Program-made: the position numbers and the translations under genes
The notes under the pieces: model-generated
Seen by the model: only the letters and a program-made list of their open reading frames with translations
The model's database searches: none
Told to the model about the DNA's origin: nothing
Part shown: positions 51,342 to 60,153 of the stretch, piece by piece
How the letters are laid out: every line of letters begins with the position of its first letter
Numbering within the stretch: the stretch's first letter is position 1
Origin: JAYODW01 sp038116745
GTDB lineage: Bacteria > Pseudomonadota > Gammaproteobacteria > Ga0077536
DNA length: 64,000 nucleotides
NCBI GenBank assembly: GCA_038116745.1
Contig: JAYODW010000013.1
Span: 28,052-92,051 of the forward strand
Direction of reading: 5' to 3'

Positions 51342-53243
51342 ATGAAATATCCCGAGCGATTTGACGTGATTGTGGTTGGCGGTGGCCACGCAGGAGTTGA
51401 AGCCGCGCTGGCCGCTGCGCGTTGCGGGTCGCGAACGCTGTTGCTCACGCAGAATCTAGAAACGCTCGGGCAGATGTCCTGCAACCCCGCCATTGGTGGG
51501 ATCGGTAAGGGACACCTGGTTAAGGAGATCGATGCGCTCGGTGGGTTTATGGCGCAGGGTGCGGATCAGTGCGGCATTCACTTCCGGATCCTGAATGCCA
51601 GCAAGGGGCCGGCAGTGCAGGCGACGCGGGCGCAGATTGATCGCGCGCTATATCGCACCGCCGCGAGGCAGGTTCTCGACGCGACGCCGTTGTTGATGCT
51701 TTTTCAACAGAGCGTAGAAGACCTTGTTATTGAAAGCGGATGCCTGTCCGGTGTGAGAACCCAACTCGGACTCGAGTTCGAGGCACCGGTCGTCATTCTC
51801 ACGGTGGGCACGTTTCTGGACGGCACGATTCATGTCGGGGAGGCCCGCCAGGCCGGTGGACGCGCTGGCGAAGCGCCATCAATCGCGCTGGCGCATCGCC
51901 TGAGAGATATGGACTTCCGGGTGGGGCGCTTGAAAACCGGCACACCCCCAAGGATTGATGGTCGCTCTATCGACTACAGCCGGCTTTCGCCGCAGCCTGG
52001 AGACTCGCCCACGCCGGTTTTTTCCTTCCTTGGCGAGGCCATGCAGCACCCCCGCCAGGTCGACTGTCACATTGCGCACACGAATGCCCGGACTCACGAG
52101 ATCATCCGCTCCGGACTGGATCGCTCGCCGATGTTCACAGGAGCAATTGAAGGCGTGGGCCCGCGATACTGCCCGTCCATCGAAGACAAAGTGGTCAGGT
52201 TCGGGGAGCGTGATAGTCATCAGATTTTCATAGAACCGGAAGGGCTGAGCTCGACCGAGGTTTACCCCAACGGGATTTCGACCAGCCTGCCTTTTGATGT
52301 GCAGTTCGAACTGGTGCGTTCGATCGTCGGCTTCGAGCAGGCCATCCTTACCCGGCCCGGCTACGCGATTGAGTACGATTATTTCGACCCTAGAGACCTT
52401 CGGCCCTGGTTGGAAACGCGACAGCTGCCGGGGTTGTTTTTTGCCGGCCAGATCAACGGAACGACCGGCTATGAAGAAGCCGCAGCGCAGGGACTGCTGG
52501 CGGGCATCAACGCTGGATTACGAGTTCAACAGCGGGACCCTTGGTATCCCCGCCGCGACGAAGCTTATCTGGGCGTGCTCGTCGACGACCTCGTGACGCG
52601 TGGAACGGACGAGCCGTATCGCATGTTTACCAGTCGCGCGGAGTACCGGCTGCAGCTGCGAGAGGACAACGCGGATCTCCGATTAACCCCTGTCGGACGT
52701 TCACTGGGCGTGGTTGATGATGCGCGTTGGGCGCGGTTTGAAACCAAGCGCGCATTGCTGGAGCAGGAACGAAATCGATTGCGGCAATTCTGGGTTTCTC
52801 CAGCCAGAGTGTCTGACAGCGCAGCGATGGAACTACTTGGTGAACCCCTGCGCAAGGACCAGTCACTAGCCGATCTGCTGCGGCGGCCGGGCATGAGTTA
52901 CTCGCGCCTGCTCAACCTCCCGGGCGCCGGGCCTGGCGTCAGCGATCCTGAAGTCATCAGACAGCTTGAGATAGAGGCCCGGTATGCCGGTTATATCGAA
53001 CGTCAGGTTGATGACGTAAGACGCGGCCAGTCACTGGAAAAGACACCTATTCCCGCGGAGTTTGATTATTCCGCGGTGTGCGGTTTGTCCAATGAGGTCG
53101 TGCAGAAGTTGACGGAATTCAGACCCTTGTCGGTCGGCCAGGCGCAGCGATTATCCGGAGTGACGCCGGCAGCAGTGTCCCTGCTTCTCGTTCATTTGCG
53201 CAAAACGCAACGATTGCCCACTGAGCAGGCAGCGGCAGGCTGA
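51342..53243 (+). CDS. mnmG: tRNA uridine-5-carboxymethylaminomethyl modification enzyme MnmG
   Basis: FAD enzyme which, with MnmE, installs cmnm5U at wobble uridine 34. Its 633 residues include the dinucleotide motif VVGGGHAGVEAA, SCNPAIGGIGKGHLVKEIDALGG, GTFLDGTIHVG, RLKTGTPPRID, CPSIEDKVVRF and GLFFAGQINGTTGYEEAAAQGL. The ATG at 51342 (MKYPERFDVIVVGGG) is the family start. rsmG follows in the usual oriC-side order, but mnmE is not adjacent. Confidence 0.98.
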   Translation: MKYPERFDVIVVGGGHAGVEAALAAARCGSRTLLLTQNLETLGQMSCNPAIGGIGKGHLVKEIDALGGFMAQGADQCGIHFRILNASKGPAVQATRAQIDRALYRTAARQVLDATPLLMLFQQSVEDLVIESGCLSGVRTQLGLEFEAPVVILTVGTFLDGTIHVGEARQAGGRAGEAPSIALAHRLRDMDFRVGRLKTGTPPRIDGRSIDYSRLSPQPGDSPTPVFSFLGEAMQHPRQVDCHIAHTNARTHEIIRSGLDRSPMFTGAIEGVGPRYCPSIEDKVVRFGERDSHQIFIEPEGLSSTEVYPNGISTSLPFDVQFELVRSIVGFEQAILTRPGYAIEYDYFDPRDLRPWLETRQLPGLFFAGQINGTTGYEEAAAQGLLAGINAGLRVQQRDPWYPRRDEAYLGVLVDDLVTRGTDEPYRMFTSRAEYRLQLREDNADLRLTPVGRSLGVVDDARWARFETKRALLEQERNRLRQFWVSPARVSDSAAMELLGEPLRKDQSLADLLRRPGMSYSRLLNLPGAGPGVSDPEVIRQLEIEARYAGYIERQVDDVRRGQSLEKTPIPAEFDYSAVCGLSNEVVQKLTEFRPLSVGQAQRLSGVTPAAVSLLLVHLRKTQRLPTEQAAAG

Positions 53244-53302
53244 GCCGGATGACGGCCAGAGCGCAGCGGATAAGTGCGCACTGAGTTGTGATCGGGATGC
53301 CG

Positions 53303-53938
53303 ATGAGAGCCATAGACCTGATCCTGAGCCAGGCGGGGACGGCCCTGGATCTGGTCATTTCTGAAGCAGAGCGAGCGGCTCTGGGTGAATATGCCGCCAT
53401 GGTCATGAAATGGCAGAGGATGGTGAATCTGACCGGAGCTCGAACAGCTGAGCAATTCGTTTCAGACCACATCGTGGATGCACTTTCCGTGACAAGGGTT
53501 GTTGAGTCCGCAAAAACCGTTCTCGACCTGGGTAGCGGGGCCGGCATCCCCGGAATCGTGATAGCTATCATGCGCCCGGATTGCAGCTGTCTCCTGCTCG
53601 AGCCGCGCAAACGACGAGCCCGATTTCTTATCCAGGTGGGTATTGCACTTGGCCTGAAGAACATATCGGTAAAGCAGTGTCGGGGAGAAGACTTCTCGGC
53701 AACAATGAATCTCGATGTTGTCATCACGCGCGCCACGGGTTCGCTCAAGCAGTTTCTATCGTGTGCGGGGCATCTGAGATCAGAAAGCACCAGGTTCATT
53801 GCAATGAAAGCCGGTGTCATGCCCGAGGAGCTCAAAGAGACCGCCACGTTGTGGCCCGGGGTCCGTCTGGAGCCAGTTGTGGTTCCAGGGTTTGATGTGC
53901 GCAATCTGGTGGTTTTCCCCGCTTCGAGCCCTGCTTAA
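53303..53938 (+). CDS. rsmG: 16S rRNA (guanine-N7) methyltransferase RsmG
   Basis: Methylates G527 of 16S rRNA. Its 211 residues have the N-terminal helix region, KWQRMVNLTGAR, SDHIVDALSV, the SAM motif VLDLGSGAGIPGIVIAI, LLEPRKRRARFL and ITRATGSL. Starts are possible at GTG 53288, ATG 53297 or ATG 53303; the last is used because it gives the usual N-terminus (MRAIDLILSQAG). It follows mnmG by 59 bases and precedes parA. Confidence 0.94.
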   Translation: MRAIDLILSQAGTALDLVISEAERAALGEYAAMVMKWQRMVNLTGARTAEQFVSDHIVDALSVTRVVESAKTVLDLGSGAGIPGIVIAIMRPDCSCLLLEPRKRRARFLIQVGIALGLKNISVKQCRGEDFSATMNLDVVITRATGSLKQFLSCAGHLRSESTRFIAMKAGVMPEELKETATLWPGVRLEPVVVPGFDVRNLVVFPASSPA

Positions 53939-53944
53939 GGCGGA

Positions 53945-53973
53945 TTGCAGCTTGAGGCCCTATGACATAATCC
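53945..53973 (+). promoter_or_regulatory. Candidate sigma-70 promoter of parAB
   Basis: TTGCAG (53945-53950) and TAATCC (53968-53973) are separated by 17 bases, just after the rsmG stop and about 60 bases before parA. The boxes match consensus only partly (TTGACA, TATAAT), so this is a moderate prediction. Confidence 0.4.
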
Positions 53974-54033
53974 CGGCGTAAGGGCTGCGCGACGCAGTCT
54001 CCTCGTCTCCTCATCGAGCGCCCCGGCGGATCT

Positions 54034-54819
54034 ATGACCAGAGTACTTGCAGTGACTAACCAGAAGGGTGGCGTCGGGAAGACAACCACAAGCGTCAACC
54101 TGACTGCTTCGTTGGCTGCGACAAAACGCAGAACGCTGCTTATCGACCTTGACCCCCAAGGCAATGCCACGATGGGAAGCGGGGTGGATAAACGTCACCT
54201 ATCGGTTTCCAGTTACGACGTGCTGATGGGGAGCAGTACCCTGAGTGACGCGTTGGTAACGGATAGCGCAGTAGGGTATGACCTGCTGCCAGCGAATGGG
54301 GATTTGACCGGCGCTGAGGTCGGTCTACTCGATGAAATAGGTAGAGAATTGCGGCTTCGTACTGCGCTGGAATCCGTGAGAGGCGCTTACTCTTACGTTC
54401 TGATTGACTGTCCACCGGCGCTGAATATGCTCACTGTCAACGCGCTGGTCGCCGCTGACGCCGTCGTTATCCCCACCCAATGTGAGTATTACGCCCTTGA
54501 GGGACTCACCGCGCTGCTGGAAACGATTGACAAAATCCGTCGCTTTTTGAACCCCGGTCTCACCGTGGAAGGGGTGCTGCGAACCATGTTCGACCCACGT
54601 AACAACCTGTCAAATCAGGTCTCCAAGCAGCTTCTGGATCACTTTGGCGACAAGGTGTACCGAACTGTAATACCGCGCAATGTCAGGCTGGCCGAGGCCC
54701 CGAGTCACGGCTTGCCTGCTCTGATGTATGACAAGGCCTCCAGCGGAGCGCTTGCGTATCTGACCCTGGCTGGGGAAATGCTCCGGCGGGAAAAAGCCAC
54801 GCCCGCGCTTTCGGGCTAG
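54034..54819 (+). CDS. parA: Chromosome-partitioning ATPase ParA
   Basis: A 261-residue ParA/Soj ATPase that moves the origin region by binding nucleoid DNA nonspecifically and responding to ParB. It has the deviant Walker A KGGVGKTTTSVNLT, switch I DLDPQGNATMGSG and Walker B VLIDCPPALNMLT. There is no N-terminal helix-turn-helix, as expected for chromosomal ParA. parB follows after 45 bases. I did not see a parS site by eye. Confidence 0.97.
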   Translation: MTRVLAVTNQKGGVGKTTTSVNLTASLAATKRRTLLIDLDPQGNATMGSGVDKRHLSVSSYDVLMGSSTLSDALVTDSAVGYDLLPANGDLTGAEVGLLDEIGRELRLRTALESVRGAYSYVLIDCPPALNMLTVNALVAADAVVIPTQCEYYALEGLTALLETIDKIRRFLNPGLTVEGVLRTMFDPRNNLSNQVSKQLLDHFGDKVYRTVIPRNVRLAEAPSHGLPALMYDKASSGALAYLTLAGEMLRREKATPALSG

Positions 54820-54864
54820 AGAGCCGACAACGTTGCGGCCTGACTTTCAGGAAAGAATCAACTG

Positions 54865-55743
54865 ATGAACAGTAAGAGAAGAGGCCTGGGCAGAGGGCTT
54901 GATGCGCTGCTCGGTATAGGTGCGGAGGCACTCACCACCGAGGAATGGAATGGGGAGCAACTGAAGGCGGTCCCGGTCGACCTGATTCAGCGCGGCAGAT
55001 ATCAACCTCGACTGGACATTCAACCTGAGGCGCTGGAGGACTTGGCGGAATCAATCAGAAATCAGGGGGTTGTCCAGCCAATCGTCATCCGCCAACTGGG
55101 TGAAGGCGGCCGTTATGAAATCATAGCCGGAGAGCGGCGCTGGCGTGCTGCACAAATAGCCGGGCTGAGCGTAATTCCTGCACTTATCCGCCAGGTTTCT
55201 GATGCTGACGCCATGAGCATCGCACTGATCGAGAACATCCAGCGTGAGCAGCTCAACCCGATTGAAGAAGCGCTGGCGCTCGAGCGTCTGGTTCGTGAGT
55301 TCGAGTTGACCCACGAGCAGGTTGCCCAGGCGGTTGGCCGCTCCCGTGCCGGGGTGAGTAACCTCCTGCGACTGCTGGAACTGGAGCCCCAGGTTCGGGA
55401 ACTTGTCGAGCGTGGTGATCTGGAAATGGGGCACGCGCGCGCGCTGCTGGGTTGCACTGGTGCTCGACAGAATGCGCTCGCGCAGCAGATCGCTATGGAT
55501 GGCCTGAGCGTGCGCCAGGCGGAAGCGCTTGTGAAGCGCGAGCGGGGGGCATCCGCGCCCGCGGCGAAGGGTAAAAGCTCCGTCAGAAAGCTCGACCCGA
55601 ACGTCAGCCAGTTAGAGCAGACTCTGGCTGAAAAGCTGGGTGCGCAGGTAGCTATCCGGCACGGAGCAACGGGCGGAGGCAGTTTGACTATCCGGTATTC
55701 ATCGCTTGATGAACTGGACGGAATACTCGCGCACATACACTGA
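54865..55743 (+). CDS. parB: Chromosome-partitioning protein ParB
   Basis: A 292-residue ParB/Spo0J clamp protein that loads at parS and uses CTP. It begins KRRGLGRGLDALLG, the ParA-stimulating peptide. The ParB/Srx domain has GRYQPRLDI, ESIRNQGVVQPI and the CTP-binding GERRWRAAQIAGL; ENIQREQLNPIEEALA follows, then the helix-turn-helix LTHEQVAQAVGRSRAGVSNLLRLL and a C-terminal dimerisation domain. A weak hairpin follows the stop. Confidence 0.97.
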   Translation: MNSKRRGLGRGLDALLGIGAEALTTEEWNGEQLKAVPVDLIQRGRYQPRLDIQPEALEDLAESIRNQGVVQPIVIRQLGEGGRYEIIAGERRWRAAQIAGLSVIPALIRQVSDADAMSIALIENIQREQLNPIEEALALERLVREFELTHEQVAQAVGRSRAGVSNLLRLLELEPQVRELVERGDLEMGHARALLGCTGARQNALAQQIAMDGLSVRQAEALVKRERGASAPAAKGKSSVRKLDPNVSQLEQTLAEKLGAQVAIRHGATGGGSLTIRYSSLDELDGILAHIH

Positions 55744-55747
55744 AAAC

Positions 55748-55763
55748 AGCCGCCAGCGGCTTT
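55748..55763 (+). terminator. Weak hairpin after parB
   Basis: AGCCG (55748-55752) pairs with CGGCT (55757-55761) around CCAG, followed by only three T residues. It lies 5 bases after the parB stop. It may partly end the parAB transcript before the atp promoter, but it is short for an intrinsic terminator. Confidence 0.35.
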
Positions 55764-55770
55764 GCAAAAG

Positions 55771-55799
55771 TTGAAGCAAGTGGGAATGGCACATATAGC
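55771..55799 (+). promoter_or_regulatory. Predicted sigma-70 promoter of the atp operon
   Basis: TTGAAG (55771-55776) and TATAGC (55794-55799) are spaced by 17 bases between parB and atpI. Transcription would begin near 55806, which makes the GTG at 55808 an unlikely start and favours an atpI start at 55844 or later. Confidence 0.55.
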
Positions 55800-55843
55800 T
55801 TGCCGCAGTGCCGCAAAAACGGCTAAACTCGCGCGCTTCGCGA

Positions 55844-56290
55844 ATGCGGCCCTTCAGCGTGTACTCAGACTCAGGCGTTAAGCCGGGAGAAGAAACGCCG
55901 CTCAGAGCCCGCGTGCGTCGCTCCATGATGGCAGTGGTCGCAGTGCAGCTCGGTGCCGCACTCGTCGTTGCTCTCGCGCTGACGCTGTCAGTCGACGTCT
56001 CTGCAGGCTACTCGGCCTTGGTCGGGGCACTTGTAGGAGTAGCGCCGAATTTTTACTTCGCGCGGCGATTGCTGAGTAGTCGGAGGCGAAGTCCGCAAGA
56101 GGAACTGCGCCGCGTGTATGCGGGCGAGTTCATCAAGATCGGATTCACACTGGCTCTGTTCGTGATCGCCATTGTGCTGCTTCGAGCGCAGTGGCCGGTG
56201 GTATTCGGCACTTATCTCGTTGTAGTGATTATGAATTGGTTGATGTTCCGAATCGTCAACCTTGGTGAGCGGAACGACCCGGTTGACTAA
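55844..56290 (+). CDS. atpI: ATP synthase protein I
   Basis: A 148-residue membrane protein with four hydrophobic segments (MMAVVAVQLGAALVVALALTL, YSALVGALVGVAPNFYF, FIKIGFTLALFVIAIVLL and VFGTYLVVVIMNWLMF). AtpI helps assemble the c-ring and heads the atp operon. The start is uncertain: ATG 55844, GTG 55859 and ATG 55919 are all in frame with no clear ribosome-binding site; 55844 agrees with the predicted promoter. The sequence is weakly conserved, but position and the GALVGVAPNFYFARR motif support the call. Confidence 0.88.
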   Translation: MRPFSVYSDSGVKPGEETPLRARVRRSMMAVVAVQLGAALVVALALTLSVDVSAGYSALVGALVGVAPNFYFARRLLSSRRRSPQEELRRVYAGEFIKIGFTLALFVIAIVLLRAQWPVVFGTYLVVVIMNWLMFRIVNLGERNDPVD

Positions 56291-56353
56291 ACGGGCGCGC
56301 CCTGCTTCTAACGAGAGGCGGGGGGGGCAACAGGATTTCGTTAAGGTAGAGAC

Positions 56354-57181
56354 ATGGCAGCGGCAACACCGGCGCAGTACATCAGCCACCACATTCAGAA
56401 TCTGACTTATGGCCAGCATAGCGATGGTTCCTGGGGGATAGCTCATTCCGCCCAGGAGGCAACCGCCATGGGTTTTATCTCGATCAATTTGGACACGATG
56501 TTCTGGTCGCTGTTAACCGGAATTTTGTTCTGCTTTCTGTTCCGGAAGGTGGCTGCGACAGCATCTGTGGAAAAGCCCTCGCGCTGGCAGCTCTGCGTGG
56601 AAATGGTTGTAGAAATGGTAGCCGGCAGCGTCAAAGACGCATTCCACGGTCGTAATGCTCTGATCGCCCCGCTTGCGCTGACCATTTTCGTGTGGATTTT
56701 CCTGATGAACCTGATGGACTTGGTTCCGGTCGATTTCGTTCCGTTTCTGAGTCATCTCGCTGGAATCGAATATATGAAGATGGTTCCGACGACTGATGTC
56801 AACGCAACTTTCGGCATGTCGCTATCGGTATTCGGACTGATGGTGTTCTACGGGATCAAGGTCAAAGGCCCGGGGGGCTTTTTCGGCGAACTGGCCTTCC
56901 ACCCCTTTGGTAAAGCGCTACTTCCCGTCAACCTAGTGCTAGAGACAGTTTCGTTGATCGCAAAGCCGCTGTCGCTGTCGTTGCGACTATTCGGCAACAT
57001 GTTCGCCGGGGAGCTGGTTTTCGTCCTGATCGCTGCCTTGGTTCCTTTCTGGCTGCAGTTCGCGTTGTCTGTCCCGTGGGCCATTTTTCATATTCTGGTT
57101 ATCACGCTGCAGGCTTACATTTTTATGATGCTCACGATTGTGTATCTGAGTCAGTCACACGAATCCCACGACTCGCATTGA
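56354..57181 (+). CDS. atpB: ATP synthase Fo subunit a
   Basis: Membrane stator that carries the two proton half-channels. Of its 275 residues the key helix is SLSLRLFGNMFAGELVF, with the essential arginine (E. coli R210), and the last helix carries the QAYIFMMLTIVYL glutamine. The N-terminus (TPAQYISHHIQNLTYG) and histidine-rich tail (SHESHDSH) are typical of gammaproteobacteria. The ATG follows atpI by 63 bases. Confidence 0.98.
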   Translation: MAAATPAQYISHHIQNLTYGQHSDGSWGIAHSAQEATAMGFISINLDTMFWSLLTGILFCFLFRKVAATASVEKPSRWQLCVEMVVEMVAGSVKDAFHGRNALIAPLALTIFVWIFLMNLMDLVPVDFVPFLSHLAGIEYMKMVPTTDVNATFGMSLSVFGLMVFYGIKVKGPGGFFGELAFHPFGKALLPVNLVLETVSLIAKPLSLSLRLFGNMFAGELVFVLIAALVPFWLQFALSVPWAIFHILVITLQAYIFMMLTIVYLSQSHESHDSH

Positions 57182-57204
57182 TGAATTAACAGAGGAGACA
57201 AGTT

Positions 57205-57459
57205 ATGGAGTCTGTCGTAGCATTTTCAGCACTCGCGGCCGGAATCATGATCGGCTTAGGTGCTCTTGGTGCCGGTGTCGGCATCGGTATTCTGGGCAGT
57301 AAGTTCCTTGAGGGCGCCGCCCGGCAGCCTGAGCTCGTGCCGATGTTGCAGGCTCGCATGTTCCTCATGCTTGGTCTCACCGACGCTGTGCCGATTATCG
57401 CCATCGCTTTTGCAGCATTGTTGATGTTTGCAAACCCGTTCCTCGGGCAGGTGGGCTGA
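57205..57459 (+). CDS. atpE: ATP synthase Fo subunit c
   Basis: Rotor-ring proteolipid, 84 residues and two helices. Helix 1 has the glycine-rich GLGALGAGVGIGILGSKF; the polar loop is ARQPEL; helix 2 carries the ion-binding aspartate in LTDAVPIIA. No extra polar residues of the sodium type are seen, so it should couple protons. AGAGGAG precedes the ATG. It is placed between atpB and atpF as usual. Confidence 0.98.
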   Translation: MESVVAFSALAAGIMIGLGALGAGVGIGILGSKFLEGAARQPELVPMLQARMFLMLGLTDAVPIIAIAFAALLMFANPFLGQVG

Positions 57460-57504
57460 AACATTTAAGTCCAGCGATTTTAGGGAATTAGCAGGCCTGC
57501 CATT

Positions 57505-57975
57505 ATGAATATGAATCTCACTTTGCTGGGTCAGGCGATCTCGTTCGCTGTCTTCGTATGGTTCTGTCTCAAGTACGTCTGGCCGCCGGTGCTTGCCGCG
57601 CTGGAAGAGCGTGAAAGCAAGATTGCCGACGGCCTGGCCTCGGCCGAGCGGGGGCGTCATGAGCTTGAGCTGGCTGAGAAACGCGCAGGAGATTTAATCC
57701 GCGAAGGCAAGGACAAAGCGCAGGAGTTCATTGCTCAGGCGCAAAAGCGGGCAGACGAGATCGTTGAGGCGGCTAAGGACGTAGCGAAAGACGAAGCCGC
57801 GAAGATAAAAGCGTCGGCGGCGGCTGAGATTGAGCAGAACCGCAACCAGCTGCGTGATGACCTCCGCGGTCAGGTGGCGCGTCTTGCCGTCATCGGAGCT
57901 GAGCAGATTCTCATGCGTGAAGTAGATGAATCCGCCCACCGGGACGTGCTCGATAAACTAGCTGCCACGCTCTGA
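57505..57975 (+). CDS. atpF: ATP synthase Fo subunit b
   Basis: Peripheral stalk of 156 residues: one N-terminal membrane helix (LLGQAISFAVFVWFCLKYVWPP) and a long amphipathic coiled coil (EERESKIADGLASAERGRHELELAEKRA...) ending with LAVIGAEQILMREVDESAHRDVLDKLAATL, the delta-contacting end. It is the same length as E. coli b. Subunit delta follows 13 bases later. Confidence 0.97.
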   Translation: MNMNLTLLGQAISFAVFVWFCLKYVWPPVLAALEERESKIADGLASAERGRHELELAEKRAGDLIREGKDKAQEFIAQAQKRADEIVEAAKDVAKDEAAKIKASAAAEIEQNRNQLRDDLRGQVARLAVIGAEQILMREVDESAHRDVLDKLAATL

Positions 57976-57988
57976 GGCAGAACGAGAC

Positions 57989-58522
57989 ATGCAAGAGAAG
58001 CTGACCACCGCTAGGCCGTACGCAGCAGCGGCGTTTGCGTACTCAGAAGAGAACGGGTGTTGTGAAGCCTGGTCCGGGCTGCTCAAAGTTCTCGCGCAGG
58101 CGGTAGAAGACTCGTCTGTTTCTGCTTTCATCAACCATCCAAAAGTGTCCGGCGAGCAGGTACTGGAGTTCATGATTGAAGTCCTTGGTGACGCGTGCTC
58201 CAAGCCTGCGGAACATTTCCTGCGAACACTCATCGACGCCGAGCGTCTCGAAATCGCGCCAGAAATCTCTGAGCTTTTTGAGAGGTTCCGTGCTGACTCC
58301 GAAGGGGTGGTTGAGGTGGTAGTCCACAGCGCGTATCTACTCTCGGATACCGAAGCCCAAAAAATTTCCGAGGCTGTCCGCAAGCGTACCGGCCGCAGCT
58401 GCACCATCGTTGCAAACACTGACTCCTCACTCATCGGGGGGGCCGTGGTCAAAATCGGAGACTCCGTCATCGACCTGTCGTTACGCGGTCGTTTGATGTC
58501 TCTGGAGCAGCGTCTCGCGTGA
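57989..58522 (+). CDS. atpH: ATP synthase F1 subunit delta
   Basis: Links the b stalk to the top of the alpha3beta3 head. Its 177 residues show TTARPYAAAAFAYSEENG at the N-terminus, the helical bundle, and a C-terminal VVHSAYLLSDTEAQKISEAVRKRTGRSCTI... GGAVVKIGDSVIDLSLRGRLMSLEQRL typical of the family. It lies between atpF and atpA, with 62 bases before atpA. Confidence 0.97.
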   Translation: MQEKLTTARPYAAAAFAYSEENGCCEAWSGLLKVLAQAVEDSSVSAFINHPKVSGEQVLEFMIEVLGDACSKPAEHFLRTLIDAERLEIAPEISELFERFRADSEGVVEVVVHSAYLLSDTEAQKISEAVRKRTGRSCTIVANTDSSLIGGAVVKIGDSVIDLSLRGRLMSLEQRLA

Positions 58523-58584
58523 CCAAGATCGCCGAACAAGAACCAATATCACACGTACTTTCGACTTAGTCGCAGAGGATTGCC

Positions 58585-60126
58585 ATGAGCATCAGCGCAA
58601 CTGAGATCAGCGAACTGATCAAAAAAAGAATTGAGGGGCTTCAGCTCGACACTGAAGCGAGAACTGAAGGCACAGTCGTCAGCCTGACGGATGGGATTGC
58701 CCGTGTTCACGGACTGGCCGACGTCATGCAGGGTGAAATGATCGAATTCCCCGGTGGCGTGTTTGGTCTAGCGCTCAATCTGGAACAGGATTCGGTTGGT
58801 GCCGTTGTTTTGGGCCAATATGAGCACATTTCAGAAGGCGATACATGCCGGTGCACAGGCAGGATTCTGGAAGTTCCCGTAGGTCCCGGCTTGCTTGGGC
58901 GGGTTGTGGACTCGCTGGGCAATCCTATCGATGGCAAAGGTGAAATTTCCGCGGCGAGCATGGAGCCGATCGAAAAGATCGCTCCAGGCGTCATCGCGCG
59001 CCAATCCGTATCTCAGCCGGTTCAGACCGGACTCAAGTCGATAGACGCTATGGTCCCTGTCGGCAGAGGGCAGCGCGAGCTGATTATCGGAGACAGGCAG
59101 ACAGGAAAAACCGCAGTAGCCGTAGACGCGATCATTAACCAGAAGGGCACTGGAATTAAGTGCATCTATGTGGCGATAGGACAGAAGGCGTCGTCGATTA
59201 ATGCGGTTATCCGGAAGCTCGAAGAACATGGCGCGATGGAACACACCATCATCGTAGCCGCAACCGCGTCTGATTCGGCCGCGATGCAATACATCGCACC
59301 CTACTCTGGTTGCGCGATGGGCGAATACTTCCGTGATCGTGGTGAGGACGCGCTGATCATTTACGACGATCTGACCAAACAGGCTTGGGCCTATCGTCAG
59401 ATCTCGTTGCTGCTCCGCCGGCCGCCTGGTCGTGAGGCATATCCAGGCGATGTCTTCTACTTGCATTCGCGACTACTCGAACGCGCGGCGCGAATTAATG
59501 CCGAGTACGTGGAAAAAATCACAGATGGTGCCGTGAAAGGGCAGACAGGTTCCTTAACCGCGTTGCCTATTATCGAAACCCAGGCTGGTGACGTGTCGGC
59601 CTTCGTCCCGACAAATGTCATTTCGATTACTGACGGTCAGATCTACCTGGAAACGGACCTGTTCAACTCGGGATTCCGGCCTGCCATCAACGCGGGCTTA
59701 TCCGTATCCCGAGTCGGCGGTGCGGCTCAGACCAAGATAGTCAAGAAGCTCGGTGGCGGTATCCGTCTGGCGCTTGCCCAGTATCGGGAGCTCGCGGCGT
59801 TTGCCCAGTTCGCATCTGATCTAGACGAGGCGACGCGAAAGCAGCTTGAGCGTGGGCAGCGAGTCATGGAGCTGATGAAACAGAAGCAGTACTCCCCGCT
59901 GTCCGTGGCTAATATGGCAGTGAGCCTGTTCGCGGTAGAGAAGGGGTTTCTAGATAGCGTCGAGCTGGAGAAGATTGGGGATTTTGAGCATGCGCTCCAT
60001 GCCTTCATGGCGTCAGCGCATGGAACGTTACTGGACCAGATAAATGCAAACGGCGATTACGACGACGACATTGAGAAATCTCTCGAAGCTGCAATGCAGG
60101 ACTTCGTCTCGAATCACTCCTGGTAA
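58585..60126 (+). CDS. atpA: ATP synthase F1 subunit alpha
   Basis: Regulatory nucleotide-binding subunit, 513 residues as in E. coli. It begins with MSISATEISELIKKRIEG. The P-loop is GDRQTGKTAVAVD, followed by YVAIGQKASSI, the signature LLLRRPPGREAYPGDVFYLHSRLLERAA and the catalytic-site arginine in SVSRVGGAAQ. It stands in the standard order atpBEFHAGDC. Confidence 0.99.
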   Translation: MSISATEISELIKKRIEGLQLDTEARTEGTVVSLTDGIARVHGLADVMQGEMIEFPGGVFGLALNLEQDSVGAVVLGQYEHISEGDTCRCTGRILEVPVGPGLLGRVVDSLGNPIDGKGEISAASMEPIEKIAPGVIARQSVSQPVQTGLKSIDAMVPVGRGQRELIIGDRQTGKTAVAVDAIINQKGTGIKCIYVAIGQKASSINAVIRKLEEHGAMEHTIIVAATASDSAAMQYIAPYSGCAMGEYFRDRGEDALIIYDDLTKQAWAYRQISLLLRRPPGREAYPGDVFYLHSRLLERAARINAEYVEKITDGAVKGQTGSLTALPIIETQAGDVSAFVPTNVISITDGQIYLETDLFNSGFRPAINAGLSVSRVGGAAQTKIVKKLGGGIRLALAQYRELAAFAQFASDLDEATRKQLERGQRVMELMKQKQYSPLSVANMAVSLFAVEKGFLDSVELEKIGDFEHALHAFMASAHGTLLDQINANGDYDDDIEKSLEAAMQDFVSNHSW

Positions 60127-60153
60127 CCGGATTACCTACCTAAGAGTAGACCA

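Noticed and set aside
53939..55807. parS site near parAB
   Set aside because: I looked for TGTTTCACGTGAAACA-like sequences around parAB and the mnmG upstream gap and saw none; they may lie outside the window.
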